Positions 36,871-49,178 of a DNA stretch of 64,000 nt are shown here, one piece after another. The notes beneath the pieces are model-generated. The model did not search any database and was not told where the DNA came from. It worked only from the letters and a program-made list of their open reading frames with translations. The stretch is from positions 186,001 through 250,000 of the forward strand of contig JAMAHW010000031.1 of NCBI GenBank assembly GCA_023627715.1, in the 5' to 3' direction. A program made the translations under genes and the position numbers. The DNA comes from Periconia sp. R9002 (taxonomy: Eukaryota > Ascomycota > Dothideomycetes > Pleosporales > Periconiaceae). Each line of letters opens with the position of its first letter. Positions within the stretch are counted from its first letter, which is position 1.

Positions 36871-38660
36871 TCACCTCGCTGCTCTTCGTGCTTTCAAGGC
36901 AGTAACCTCGTTCTTAATCTCCTTCAGGGCAGCCATGAGCAATGGGACCGCGATGGGACCTAGGAGAGGCAGGTATACAGCGACCTTGTGTTCATCAGGG
37001 AAGTAGACCTGGCCCACCATGGACCGTTCAAAGAAGGCCTTCTCAGCCTGTCCGTCTGCGATCCTGGCGTGTTCGAGGGCACTCTGGAAGCGTCCCTCTC
37101 GGAGTTCATCGCAGGACTGTTGGAGGTGGTGCAACGCAAGGTCCACGGATTTGGCCACCTTGTCTGGAACGGGAATGCTTGGTAGTTTTTGATAAACCTG
37201 AGCTAGCGCACCTAGAGTCGAGGACGCGGAGAAAATAAGCGACGCAGCGCGAACTCGCGTAAGCGTTGAGAGCCGTAACGGTAGAGAGGTAGGGGTTTGA
37301 GGTAAGCCAAGGAGGGATATGAGTTGATTTGAAAACGTCTGCATGGCTGGTGCAAGGGCTTCCTTGGAGAGAGTGGATAAGGGAGCTGCATCTTGCTCAG
37401 TAGAAGGAGGATTCAAGATGGCCACACCACCCCATTGCGGCACTAGCCAACTGCTCGCTCCACTATCCTTGACGACCAGTGGAGACTGGCTCTGTTCGGG
37501 GACATAGAGCGCAAAGTTGACAGTCGGACCGTCCGCGATGCTGGGACTGAGAGGCCATTCGGCGGCATTGATGAAACCACTCAGGTCTTCATTTCGGATG
37601 GTCCATGCTTTTGCGTTCTCATCGTATTCGGGGGGTGGGAAGGATGGGGAAAGCGTCGCATATAGCTGTACTTGAGTGTCGATGGTGAAGTTGCTGATAG
37701 CTGAGAACGACTGAAGCAGTGGTGCCATATACTGCCGCAGAGCCGCCTCGATGTCCCAGGCCGAAGGTGTAAATGTAGGTGTGAACAAGGAAAAAGTCAA
37801 GTGATAGGTGGGCGCATATTTCAACACCCTGGTTGATCGACGTTGCAACTCGGTCACGGTGTCCTGTGGCAGTGACTGTACTTTAGCAGTGTGTTCGCCT
37901 GAGGTAGTGGAGAGGAGATATGCTAGTTGTGCTTGCTCCTCTGCAAAGATGTCTTGCAGCTCGCGGGCAATGAAAGCTGCCAGCGGTGAAGCCGTCGAGG
38001 ACACACTTGAGACGTGACTGGGAGAATAGTACACATGAAGCGTGGGAGAGTACGGCTGCAGATAGGACCTAGGCGTTTCCCCCGTCTCGACAGGAATCAG
38101 CCTAACCAACAGAGCAGTGTCCTTGTCATCGCCATTGTTCCTCGTCCCATCCACAACGACCTGCTGTGACGCATTGCCTGTCAGCGGTGGGTCTACTGGT
38201 ATGAGGCGGAGTTGGTGGGCGGAGAACTCGTTCAGATCATCGAGGATATGCTGTGTCGTTTGGATAAGATTGTGGTTGTCTTGAGACGGGATTGGCGCTT
38301 CAATGGCGACTCGAAGGGGAAAGACAGGTTTGGCAATCTGATGTTCAGCATTAGAGAACTCTACGTGGCAAGAACAACGAAGGAGGGCAATACCTTTCCT
38401 TCAGCCCAATCGCTCATTGCCTGCAACGGCAGGTCGGACCTGTAGATTGCTGTCGTCTTCCACCATACTGGAAGCCCAAGGAGGACCGCTACAGCCCAGA
38501 AGGAGAGGATAACGGTTCGGCGGAGCCAGAGGCTTTGGGTGGTTTCTGGCGGCGGCTTCACGCTTGATGGACCGCTTTTGGGTGGCTGATCGGGATGTAC
38601 AGAGGCTATTTCCGAGACTTCGGTTTTCAGAGGCGCGTTGGCACCTCCTGGAGATGCCAT
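36871..38660 (-). CDS. GPI17: GPI transamidase subunit PIG-S/Gpi17
   Basis: Two exons on the minus strand, 38660-38394 and 38337-36871 (577 aa). The subunit belongs to the five-member ER complex that attaches GPI anchors to proteins. A short cytosolic N-terminus is followed by a membrane helix (TVILSFWAVAVLLGLPVWW, about 49-67) and WWKTTAIYRSDLPLQAM. A large luminal domain follows, with family segments YAPTYHLTFSLFTP, WGGVAILNPP and LPLRLSTLTRVRAASL. The second helix is at the C-terminus (VYLPLLGPIAVPLLMAALKE). The 56-nt intron joins WAEGK to IAKPVFPLRVAIEAP in phase 0. The length fits the family (about 530-580 aa). Confidence 0.93.
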
Positions 38661-39398
38661 GTTGTCGTGACGAGTGAATGTTGACCGGACGTTGACTGTG
38701 GAGGTTCATGGGGCTTGGCATAGAACCCTGCATCATGGCGTATGGCCCCACCACAGGTAGTTGATGGTATCGATACATATGAGTTCGTCGCAGCACTGTA
38801 ATATTTCGAAAAAATGGAGAGCGGAAGTATATTATTAGTAGAAAGTTTTTTTCTTCCTGGTGGGGACGCATTTCTGAGTCTGCAAAAAGATAGAAAAGTT
38901 ACAACAGTAATCATGTTGATGTAGTCGATGGTCTGAAAATGGTCCCAGTCCCCACTCTCAGTCCCGATTGGGACTCAAAAGATAAAGTAGCCAACCACGA
39001 AAACGAACCATGAAGACATTGTCCTACCATTCTAGTTCCAATTACCAAAATGACGGTGCTTATTGGGTCTGAAGGGTGGTTCAAATGGTGTAATCCGAGC
39101 ATTGGTGCCTAAAACCCCACCACGTAGCGCCCAGTGTTTGGATGTGCTTCTGTTTTGTTATCTGCGCCATCGCTTGTCAAGGCACACTTTGCAGGCAACA
39201 ACGGGGATGCTTCACAGTATTCGGCACACAATCTATCGGTGAGGGGTGAATTGCACGCTCGAGCACGCGAGCAGGTAAAAGAAGGCTGAAGAGCTGCGGG
39301 CGATATAGAAGAGCGCACGCCAGCACACGACTTGAACAAACATCGATCCAGAAGCGGACAACCGTACGTGAATATATGGGAGAAAGAAGAGCAACAAG
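38661..39398. other. Divergent promoter region
   Basis: 738 nt between the PIG-S gene (minus) and the small plus-strand gene. It contains no supportable coding exon or RNA gene. Confidence 0.5.
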
Positions 39399-39837
39399 AT
39401 GAATCCGTCGAGAGGTAAGCTTCTGTTGCCCATTCCTTATTTATGAAATGCATGTTTCTGCATTACGAACCTCGTCATTTAACCACGCGACCACACTAGA
39501 TGCAAACACATCGAAATGGCGCAACCCGAATGCCCTTGAATTCACCGACGACGACCTCGTTGATATCTGCGATGAATCGAGGGTCAGGCCCGGTTCGCCG
39601 CAGGGGCCGGGATGGTTCATGGAGTCTTTGAATGAAGCAGACTCTGTCGGCCAGGATCACCGTCATCGTCAGCAGCGGCCATACCAACAGCAGGAGCAGC
39701 ACGAGGTGGATAAAGTGGACAGTAAGCGCGGGGTGATCGACGGCATGTTGATGCGATTGGGGGGTTTCTGGGAGACTGCGAGGGATTACATCAATGCTTT
39801 CGGGTCTCATCCAATGGCGGGGACAAAGGGTGTGTGA
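39399..39837 (+). CDS. Small hypothetical protein
   Basis: Two exons, 39399-39414 (16 nt) and 39500-39837 (117 aa). The first exon encodes only MNPSR plus one base; the donor is gtaagc and the acceptor actag, and the joined frame reads SRDANTSKWRNPNALEFTDD. The remainder is polar: an acidic start, a His/Gln-rich segment (DHRHRQQRPYQQQEQHEVDK), then a more hydrophobic end (VIDGMLMRLGGFWETARDYI). No family recognised. The model depends on the tiny first exon, as the second exon has no ATG near its start. RNA evidence would be decisive. Confidence 0.5.
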
Positions 39838-40405
39838 AAGAGATTAGGGTTTGTGTGTACACACGTGTGCCTTTGAACTTTGCAGGGACGGAGGAGTGAA
39901 TGTGGTGGACGCGAGATGAGCTGTGTTTATGTAACCACCACCACCGCCATTGGCCTTGGTCGTCTGTATCTTTACCTATTAATTGTACTGTACGAGAAAC
40001 CTGAGGAGATGATTGTTCTCGGTTGAGCTTCCTTCCCCCCTGTCGAACTGCTCTCGTGCGTCTCCACAGTGGTGCATTGTGGAGGCAGGGCAAGCGTCAT
40101 TTATGTCACGGGAGCATCCCTTTAGCGGCCTCCCCCAGAAGTCGCATGCAATACAGTGGAGCTGGAATGCGGGGAATGGCCCGAGCTCCATCCAGTGTCT
40201 AGGTACGGCCTGTACAGAAACAGAAGCAGCTCCAAACGCAATTAATAGTCGTATAACCCCTCCCTCGCCCTCACTCACCCCACACACGCACCACCATTGA
40301 TCTCACCTGTTCATCACACGACTCCATCCATCCACCCTCCAGTTCATCTCTTCTTGCAAACAATCTCCTCTCTTCCTTCATCACACCCATCCAAATCTAG
40401 TCAAA
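39838..40405. other. Intergenic promoter region
   Basis: 568 nt upstream of the DJ-1-like gene. The last 120 nt are C/T-rich, as is usual for fungal leaders. No other feature seen. Confidence 0.5.
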
Positions 40406-41471
40406 ATGAGTGCAATTGCCGACAGCAACGATGGCCCTATTGAGGTCATCAAGGTTCTCTTCACCCTCTACCCCGGCTACAACACTCTCGACGTAGCTGG
40501 CCCTCTCGAGATCCTCAGCCGCGCTCTCCACGATGCAAAGGATAAGTGTTCGTCTCCCCTTTCCTTCATTGATTCATCTGCCAACCCCATCCCCATCTAC
40601 CCTTGCTTGCCTTGCCCTCTTTGTTGTTGACAGGCCATGGTACAGCCACCAAGGCCTTCGAGGTTCAATTCGCTGGCACCAGTGCCGCCATGACTTCGGT
40701 CCAGGGCCTCACCATCAAGGCCGACATGGACTACGAGGACGCCAACGACGAGATCGAGGACTTTGATGTCATCATCGTCCCCGGCGGCGAGGGCGTCTTT
40801 GAAGTCCTCAAGAACAAGACCGAGCCCCTCAATCTCCTCACCAAGTACGTCGAACTCCAGGAGAAGAACCCAGCCAAGGAGCGTACTATCCTCGCCATCG
40901 ACATTGGCTCGCTCCTCCTTGCCCAGCAGGGCATGCTTGAGGGCCTTGCCGCTACCACCCACCCCGACTACTATACCCGCCTCGAGACCATCTGTCAAGA
41001 TGCGTCCTCTCGCGATCTCTCCATGCGTACCGACGTCATGGAGGAGCGCTACGTGGTCAACAACGCTCGCTTTGACCTAGGCGAGGACCCCAACAACGTA
41101 CGTGCAATCCTTAGTCTCGCCTTGCTTGTCTTTTGCAATTGCTGACGGTACCCCAGAACCCCTACATCATCAAGAAGACCCGTGATGGCAAAGAAGAGGG
41201 TCCCAACACCGCCCATGCCCGCCGCAAGTCCATCGCCCGCAAGGGTAGCAACGCCTGGAAAGAGTCCCGCCGCCGCGAGTCTATCGCCCGGCGTGCATCT
41301 CTGCCGCTCGGTGGTATGCGCATCATCACCACGGGCGGCGTGACTGCTGGCCTCGATGCTAGCTTGTACTTGGTGGGTTCTCTCGTCTCGCACGAATCGG
41401 CTCTGGAAGTCGCTCGTGTGATGCAGTACACTTGGGTCAAGGGCGTGACCGTCGATGCGATTGATGTTTAA
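40406..41471 (+). CDS. DJ-1/PfpI-like class I glutamine amidotransferase-fold protein
   Basis: Three exons: 40406-40547, 40634-41097, 41157-41471 (306 aa). The fold is recognised by VLFTLYPGYNTLDVAGPLEI (with the family's conserved acidic residue), DFDVIIVPGGEGVFEVL, IDIGSLLLAQQGML near residues 136-149 and RIITTGGVTAGLDASLYLVG. In active family members the nucleophile elbow carries Cys; here the aligned position is Asp137, so classical cysteine chemistry is unlikely. A basic insert (about 225-250: ARRKSIARKGSNAWKESRRR) contains several basophilic kinase consensus sites. The first donor is not certain: gttcgt (used here) keeps frame, whereas the adjacent gtgttc does not. Function unknown. Confidence 0.8.
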
Positions 41472-42323
41472 GCGAATGGCATAGCTACCGTCTGTCCCAA
41501 AGGGGAACACGGAGCGATATAGGGCGTTTCTGAGGATGAGGATATACAACCCTTTGAAGTCGGTGATGTAGCGTAAACGCTATGGCCGGGAATATCAAAG
41601 GAATATCAGGGTTTGATCTGGCATGATCGATCCCTTGCGACCTGATGTGAGATAACGATGATTCATGAACTGTCTAAATACTTCTCCAATTGAATGAAAG
41701 AAAACCTTCAAACAATTCACGGCTTCATGATTCTCTTGGTTGCGTTATTTTCGATGGAGGGCCCGTTCTAGGTTTAATACCCCAAACTGTTGCGGGGTTA
41801 CGGTCAGTCGATGGTCAGCCCACCACTCTGAACTTGACGTTTGCTGCAAGCTGCAACACAGCAATTGAGCAAGTAAAGGTGAATTAATGGAGAGAGACTA
41901 CTGGAGATATGATCTGGAATACGGTGCTAATAGTACAGTGCACCATGCTTCTGTGTTAATACGGTACCATGCCTTATCAGCCCATCTTCGATAGGAGCGT
42001 GAAAAGTACTCCAAATACTGCTCAATTTACAGAGACGGTGAGAATCATGAGTGAGCCTGGGGTAGTGCGTTAGAAGCAACTAGATCACATCGCGACCTAG
42101 TCTGCTCTCATGAAGTGGGAGAGAAAGGAGGACCAAGAACGAAAATTGCGGAGCACATCGGAGGCGCCTGCACGGACCAACCACTTTATCGCGCTTCGCG
42201 TCGCCTGCGCGTCTGCCGTCTACTTTCAGAGAGACCGTGTACCCAGTCCTCCTAGACTCCTTACTCACACTTCTCTCGCACCTTTTTCCCCCCTTCACTT
42301 TCTTTTAAAAGCCTCCCCACACC
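41472..42323. other. Intergenic, MSH6 upstream region
   Basis: 852 nt without a gene. I looked for a yeast-type MluI cell-cycle box (ACGCGT) near the MSH6 start and saw none. The leader just before the ATG is C/T-rich. Confidence 0.5.
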
Positions 42324-45300
42324 ATGGTGCGTGGTATAGAAGGAAACGAGATGTCGACCCCTCGACCATCCTCACAGAAGAAGAAACAGCCCGCCTCTGG
42401 GTCTCAATCCACCGCCAAAACCCAGAAATCTATCCTGGGCTTTTTCCAGAAGAAAACGACCAATTCGCCGAGCCCTGCACCCTCCGATTCCACACCCGTC
42501 AAAAAGACTCCCGTGTCATCCTTCTCCAAGCAATCGTTCAGCAAGACCGGGCCGGAACTTACGCCACAACCAAGTAGTGACCCTGCGTTGCCATCGAGTC
42601 CAATCAAGGAGGAAAAGGATGTCTCGTCAGGTAGGAATAAGGAGAATGGTTTGTTACACGAAGTACTATATGCAGGCTTAGAAGCTAATCAGGTACTGGC
42701 AGAGGTTTTAGGTGTTGCACCCAGTAGTCCCTCTAGAAAGGTCAGTCACTTTTGATTGCCCGATTCGTGGCCTCCACTGATGAGAATTGTAGGCAAAAAA
42801 GACTGTCAATTATGCCGAGTCGGATGATGATGACGAAGACGAGGACGACGTGTTCAAGCCCATTGCCAATAATGCTCGCAAGGGACGTCTTCTCAAGCGT
42901 AGAAAAGTGGTGTCAGATGATTCTGACGATGAGTTCGGGCTGGACGAGGCTACTCAGCAGGCCATAATAGAAGACGGTATGTAAATTCCAGTGCAATCTA
43001 TGAGTGATAGAACCTAATTGCAGCATAGACTTGGACGACTTCATAGCTCCCGACGACTCTGACGAAGATGTGCCCGTTTCTAAGAAGAGAAAGCGGCCAC
43101 AGTCAACGAAACCTAGCGCCAAATCGCCACCCAGGTCTTCACCTCCGCTCTCTCTCAAGGATGAAGAAGATGACGACGGTGACATCAAAATGGAGGGTAG
43201 CACATCAACCGCCCAGCAATGGAAGTACGATCCAGATAATTTGGAGCCTTTGAACCCTCGACCGGCTACTCAGATTATCAAGAAAACCACAAAAGTAGGC
43301 AAGCAAAAAGCTTCGGCATCCGAACCTTCGGAGAGGCATACGTGGCTCGCACACCCCTTGGATGCCGATCGCCGACCTCCTGAGCATCCAGAATACGATC
43401 CGCGTACACTATACATCCCGCCAGGGACAAAGTTCTCGGACTTTGAACAGCAATATTGGGATATCAAGCGAAAGTTTTGGGATACCATTGTATTCTTCAA
43501 GAAGGGAAAATTCTACGAGCTTTACGAAAAAGATGCAGTCATAGGCCACCAGCTGTTCGACCTCAAGCTGACAGACCGTGTCAATATGTGCATGGTCGGT
43601 GTACCCGAAGCTTCACTAGATATGTGGGCCAGTCAGTTCGTTGCCAAAGGTTACAAGGTGGCTCGGGTTGACCAAATGGAGTCGGCACTTGCGAAGGAAA
43701 TGCGCGAGCGCGATGGTAAGAAGGGCGCTGCGAAAGGCGGTAAGGCTGACAAAGTCATCCGACGCGAGCTCGCGGCAGTACTCACTTCAGGAACACTTGT
43801 TGATCCTGGCATGCTCCAGAATGACATGGCGACGTACTGTATGGCCATCAAAGAGATTGAGCGCGATAATCTTCCCGCTTTCGGTGTTGCTTTCGTCGAT
43901 GCAGCCACAGCCCACTTTCAGCTTTGCGAGTTCACGGACGATATCGACTTGACCAAATTCGAAACATTGATTGCACAGATCAGACCTGGTGAGCTACTCC
44001 TCGAGAAGTCGTGCCTTTCTGCGAAAGCTCTACGGATATTGAAGAACAACACCGGGCCTACAACAGTGTGGAATTCCCTGCAACCGTCCAAAGAGTTCTG
44101 GACCGCAGATACCACAATGAAAGAGCTTGAGGTAACTGAGTACTTTGAGTCTTCGACCGACGACAACATTGATGCATGGCCCGCCGTGCTTCGCGAGGCC
44201 CGAGAGCATGAACTTGCCATGTCGTCCTTTGGCGCTTTGCTCCAATATCTCCGAACGCTGAAAATCGAGCGCGAGCTGGTTACGCTGGGTAATTTCGAGT
44301 GGTACGATCCCATTCGCAAGGCGACCAGTTTGGTCCTTGATGGGCAAAGCTTGATCAATCTCGAGATCTTTGCCAACAACTTCGACGGTGGCACGGAAGG
44401 TACGCTCTTTGCCATGTTGAACAGATGTATAACCCCCTTTGGCAAACGGTTGTTGAGGCAATGGGTCTGCCATCCCTTGGCAGATGCGAATAAAATCAAT
44501 GAGCGCCTTGACGCTGTCGATGCATTGAACGCAGATTCGACTATCACCAGCAACTTCACATCGTCGCTTAGCAAGCTCCCCGATCTGGAGCGCCTGATTT
44601 CGCGGGTTCATGCAGGACGTTGCAAGGCCCAGGACTTTCTCAAGGTCTTGGAAGGCTTCGAGCAGATTGAGTATACAATCACTATGCTCAAGCAGTTTGG
44701 GGATGGTGAGGGCGTAATTGGTCAACTCATATCTTCAATGCCCGATCTCGCCGGCACCCTGGAGAAATGGAAGGATGCGTTTGATCGTGACCTAGCCAAA
44801 TCTGAAGGTATCTTGGTTCCTGCGCCTGGCTTTGAAGAGGAATTCGACGAAAGCCAGCAGGAGGTTGATGAATGCGTCGCCGAACTGGAAAAGCTTCTGA
44901 AGCAAACTCGAAAGTCACTAGGCTCGTCAGCCATTTGCTTCACTGACATCGGTAAAGAGATTTACCAGCTCGAAGTGCCCAAGAAAATCAAGGTTCCAAA
45001 GAACTACGACCAGATGTCTGCTACGGCCAAAGTTACCCGATACTACACTCCCGAGCTCCGCAAGCTAGTACGAGCCCTGCAGGAAGCTCGTGAGACACAC
45101 GGCCAACGTCTTCGTGAAGTTGCTACTCGATTCTGCGCCAAGTTCGACGAGGATTACGCGACATGGCTCGCTGCCGTCAAAATCATTGCTCAGCTCGACT
45201 GCTTGATCAGTCTTGCAAAAGCATCTGCTTCGCTTGGTGAACCCAGTTGCCGGCCGACCTTCACTGAGGCGAAGCGTACAGTTGTCCAATTCGACGAGCT

Positions 45301-46114
45301 TCGCCATCCGTGCATGCTCAATACTGTGGATGACTTCATCCCCAACGATATCAAACTTGGTGGTCAATCGCCCAACATTGACCTCCTCACCGGTGCCAAT
45401 GCCGCTGGTAAATCCACCATTCTCCGCATGACCTGCGTTGCCGTCATCATGGCCCAAGTCGGATGTTATCTGCCCTGCACCGCTGCTACGCTGACTCCCA
45501 TTGACCGCATCATGTCGCGCTTGGGCGCGAACGACAACATCTTCGCTTCCCAATCTACCTTCTTCGTCGAGCTCTCCGAGACGCAGAAGATCCTGTCCGA
45601 AGCAACCCCCCGCTCCCTCGTCATCCTCGATGAGCTCGGCCGCGGCACATCCTCCTACGACGGTGTGGCTGTCGCGCAGGCCGTCCTCCACGACATCTCT
45701 TCGCGCGTTGGCTGCGTCGGCTTCTTCGCCACCCACTACCGCTCCCTCGCAAAGGAATTCGAGTACCACCCGGAAATCAGCAACAAGCGCATGCGCATCC
45801 ACGTCGACGACGAATCCAAATCCATCACCTTCCTCTACAAGCTCGAGGAGGGTGTTGCCGAGGGCAGCTTCGGCATGCACTGCGCGGCCATGTGCGGCAT
45901 CCCCAGCAAGGTCGTGGAAAACGCCGAGGTCGCGGCGCGCGAGTGGGAGCACACGTCGCGGCTGGGCGAGCGCATGGAGATCAACAAGGGCGAGGGCGGC
46001 GTGTACGTCCCGCTCGGGCTGCAGAGCGATGTCGCGTGGCTGTTGAGGGGTGCGTTGGAGGATGTCGGGGAGAGGACGCTGGATGTGCTCCGGGAAGCTA
46101 TTGCTGCTTTGTAG
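42324..46114 (+). CDS. MSH6: DNA mismatch repair protein MSH6
   Basis: Three exons: 42324-42740, 42793-42976, 43029-46114 (1228 aa). MSH6 pairs with MSH2 as MutS-alpha, which recognises base mismatches and small loops in the nucleus. A perfect PCNA-binding motif (QKSILGFF, residues 34-41) lies in the disordered N-terminus. The mismatch-reading Phe-x-Glu is F362-Y-E364 in KGKFYELYEKDA. The lever and clamp regions follow, then the ATPase with Walker A TGANAAGKST (988-997), DELGRGTSSYDG and FATHYRSL. An acidic nuclear region (DDDDEDEDD, RLLKRRKVV) lies in exon 2. Exon 3 uses the acceptor catag; the earlier attgcag would break frame. A second in-frame ATG at 42351 (MSTPRPSSQ) is an alternative start. 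Confidence 0.95.
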
Positions 46115-46340
46115 TTTCTCTCTATTTCTCTCTTTGCACCGCGTTGGAGCAGAGCAAACTTATCAAGTTGCCGCGAAGGAGTTGTAATCTTTTAAATTGT
46201 TTTTCTTTTTTATTGTAGCAGATTTACATGGATATATTTCGTAAGGGTAGGCAGGGAAAGGAAGGTCGGCTGGCGTTTTGTTTTGTTGTTTCCACTGTGG
46301 GTTATACATTATTTTCACTTGGTCGGTATATGTAGTGTAG

Positions 46341-46358
46341 TGTGTGTGTGTGTGTGTG
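46341..46358. repeat. (TG)9 microsatellite
   Basis: Nine TG dinucleotides in a row, about 230 bp after the MSH6 stop. Confidence 0.85.
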
Positions 46359-46383
46359 GGTGTTGTAGTTTGGAAGTATGTAT

Positions 46384-46401
46384 TATTTATTTATTTATTT
46401 A
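46384..46401. repeat. (ATTT)n microsatellite
   Basis: Four and a half copies of ATTT directly after the TG run. Confidence 0.8.
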
Positions 46402-46502
46402 CAAGAAAAGGAGAAAAGAAGAAGAGAATGGATATGTTTTCGTTCTGTTTTGTTGGATGTGGTTACTTCGTTGGTTATGTGTGTGCGTGTGTGCGTCTGT
46501 TA

Positions 46503-46523
46503 GGGGGGGGTGGGGGGGGGGGG
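46503..46523. repeat. Poly-G tract interrupted by one T
   Basis: Eight G, one T, then twelve G. Such a run could form a quadruplex, but it is also prone to sequencing error. Confidence 0.8.
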
Positions 46524-46854
46524 TGGATTACTTATATGATACCGTAGATTTAACTTCTGCATGTAGGGATTCAAGGCTGCTGAGGTAGGCTTTTTTTTGT
46601 ACGTTCTCCCTTCCCCTTCTCTCTCCATCCGTATCCAGTATCCAGTATCTATATCCAGTTTCATAACACTCGCTCATCGACCACATCTATTCATCCACCC
46701 GCCCATCTGTTCATTCACATCCATACACGCAACCCATCCCTCGTTCCCCGATATATAAATCGCATATATAGCCAGCGAATACCTAAGCACGTGTTCATCA
46801 GTTCAGCTTGATATGCCACACTACATGCCATCAATACCTTCCTTCACTGAACCT

Positions 46855-46876
46855 GTACGTACGTACGTACGTACGT
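46855..46876. repeat. (GTAC)n palindromic microsatellite
   Basis: Five and a half copies of the self-complementary tetramer GTAC; the run as a whole is a perfect palindrome in part and could form a hairpin. Confidence 0.8.
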
Positions 46877-47628
46877 TCCAAACTACAAATACCATCCGTT
46901 ACAAAAAAAGAAAGAAAAGTACAAGTTGTGTGTGCTACGGAGTTGTGTATGTAGAGTCGTCGGTGTTTGTTAAGGTGGTGTTTTTGGGTGGTGTGGTATC
47001 GTGGTATGTATGGGGGAGGGGCGGGATTGTGCGGTGGGGAAGGGGTTTTTAGGCTTCGAAGATGGGAGGGGGAGAGGGATGTGTGCACATTCAGTACAGG
47101 TTGTTACATACGCGTGTCTGATAGTGTTTGGTATGTATGAACTTGTATTTTTTTTTTTCGTCTGTTCTGATCTGAGCTGTTTGCTTTTTATGTGGTAGCT
47201 ATCCACCCCGTAAAATCCCCAAGAAAAACAAAACCCTCCTTCCCCTCTGGAAGAAAGAAAGGAAGGAAAACAAACAACTGACCAATGACAAAAACCCATC
47301 CCGCATGCACAAAATGGGGAAGAAGGGGAGGGTTTTTTTTCATGTAAGGGGAAAGGTGGGGTTGAATTTTGCAAAAGGGGAATATGGGTGGTAGGATTGG
47401 GTGTGTGTCAGTCAGTCATCCAGAGAGTCTGATGGACGGACGGGGTTTCGTAATGGCAAAAAAATTCCCCTTTCCAGACATGCAGTGGAAAAGAAAAACA
47501 AACAAGTTTCCAGCAAAGGGGGGCAGGCAGGAAGAAGCAAAAAAATCCAAGGATCGAACGAGCGGTCGATCGGATCGGCCACCCCATTCCAGTTCAACCA
47601 ATTCCTCCGAAAATCCGCGATCCATCCA

Positions 47629-48328
47629 TCACTGGTGGCTGAAATCCGCCGCCTCTTGAATAAAGTCCTCGAAGACGCCATTGAGATAATCGCCGTTGCG
47701 ATGGACGTTGACGTTGATGTTGTCGTGGATGAGTCCCTCCTCCTCCTCACCACCCATTCCGTCATCACCTAGATCACCTAGATCGATAATCTCGGTCTTG
47801 ATCTGCATTCCCTCAGCCTTGACCGGACCCATCGCGCCCTCGTAGCCCTCGTTGTCGTCGCTGGGCGCAAAGTCGGTGCGTGCGTCTTCGTCTTGCTGCT
47901 GGGCCTTGGGGGTTTGCTTTTGCTTCTTCGAAGGCGTGGCGTCATTGGGAGCGCTCTTGGCTGTACCGCGTTTCTTTGCACTGCCTGTTGCTGCGCCGAC
48001 GGCCTTGGTGGATCGAGGCGTCTTGACTGCACCGGTTGCTGGCTTGGCCTTGCGGGGGGTTGAAGGGACCGAGGCAGCGGTAGACGAAGAAGGGGCCGCG
48101 TTCTTGATTTTCTTACGTATATTATTGAAGGTCACGTTGGCGGAGGCTTTGGAGCCGTAGTTGGCTAGGGTGGCGAGCTTGTCGAAGTCGATCTATGGGG
48201 TGGTAGGGTTAGTTGGTCGTGGTTAGAGATGAGAAGGAGAGGGATGGAGAAGGACGCACCTTTGGCTCCGTGTCCATGCATTGCCACGCGAGGGCGAGGA
48301 CTTCCATCTCACGGGAGGAAAGAGCCAT
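47629..48328 (-). CDS. Small basic/acidic protein, tandem paralog A
   Basis: Two exons on the minus strand, 48328-48260 and 48192-47629 (210 aa). The N-terminal 55 residues (LSSREMEVLALAWQCMDTEP, then IDFDKLATLANYGSKASANV and IRKKIKN) form a compact helical domain suggesting a small helix-turn-helix or SANT-like fold. Next is a Lys/Ala/Pro/Ser-rich linker like a histone H1 tail (KKRGTAKSAPNDATPSKKQK), then an acidic C-terminus with two SUMO-type sites (VKAE, IKTE). It shares domain order, intron position (after PK, phase 0) and strand with the next gene. Chromatin or DNA binding is inferred from composition. The family is unnamed to me. Confidence 0.82.
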
Positions 48329-49178
48329 CTTGGCCTTGGGTTTGGGAGTGTGCGGTTTGCCGGGGTGTGGTGGTGTGGTGGTGCGTGGGTTGTGGGTTGT
48401 GGGTGAGTGCAAGTATCGTTGTGCGTTGGTAGATGGTAGGCGCGGTTGTTTTGTGTGTGTCGTTGAAGGTGGAGATTGAGTGGGGTGAGGTGAGGTGGAA
48501 AAAGGAAGAGAAGTTTCTTGGACGGGTACAGGACTTTATAGACGTACGGGTGGGGTAGGTCGGTGAGTGGGAAAGAGGAAGAAGAGTTTTATGACTAGGG
48601 ACTGAGATTTATAGGTGCACGGGCTGAGGTGGGGTGAGGAGGTGAGTGAGTGAACGTGTGTATGAGGAGGCGGGGGTGAGAGAGCGAGATGCAAAGGAAG
48701 ACGGAGGTGAGGGTGGATTTTAGAAATACGTGATGCGTTCGTTTGTATGTTGAACTCCAGGTACAGATTCGTTTGTTATCGAGACACTACGTGGCGTGGC
48801 GTACTGAGACACTGATGATGTACTGTAACTACCCTAGTTACATTTAACTAACTTTGTCGATATAGGTATGGGTGCATAAGCGTAAGTGGGCGAGTGAGTC
48901 TTGAGTATGCAGCATGTGTCACGTATAAACATTGTGTGGAGGTAAAGGATAAGAAGAGTAGAGGATCGAATTGTTCTCTACTTGATATTGACCACGGCTA
49001 CAATGAATCATTGCCTTGTATGTCCAATCCGAGCATTGTCACATCAATGCTGTTCCGCTTCAAACCCACTCACGCCCCACGAAAGAAAATGAAAAATTCC
49101 TGGGGCAAAAGAAATTGAAACCCAAGCTCAAACCCACCCTCCATTCGATCCCAGAATAGAATTGATGTCAGTGAGCAC
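48329..49178. other. Spacer between tandem paralogs
   Basis: 850 nt, purine-rich on the plus strand near 48480-48720, holding the promoter of paralog A and the 3' side of paralog B. No gene or remnant of a third copy was recognised. Confidence 0.5.

Larger units (their letters stand above)
46115..47628. other. Low-complexity intergenic region
   Basis: 1.5 kb between convergent genes, unusually rich in simple repeats and homopolymers. They include TG, TTTA, poly-G and GTAC runs, then A- and T-rich tracts near 46900 and 47150. No supportable gene: the open frames here consist of repeat translations. Confidence 0.6.

Noticed and set aside
46283..47198. Several Cys-, Val- and Gly-rich open frames
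   Set aside because: They translate TG, poly-G and other simple repeats.
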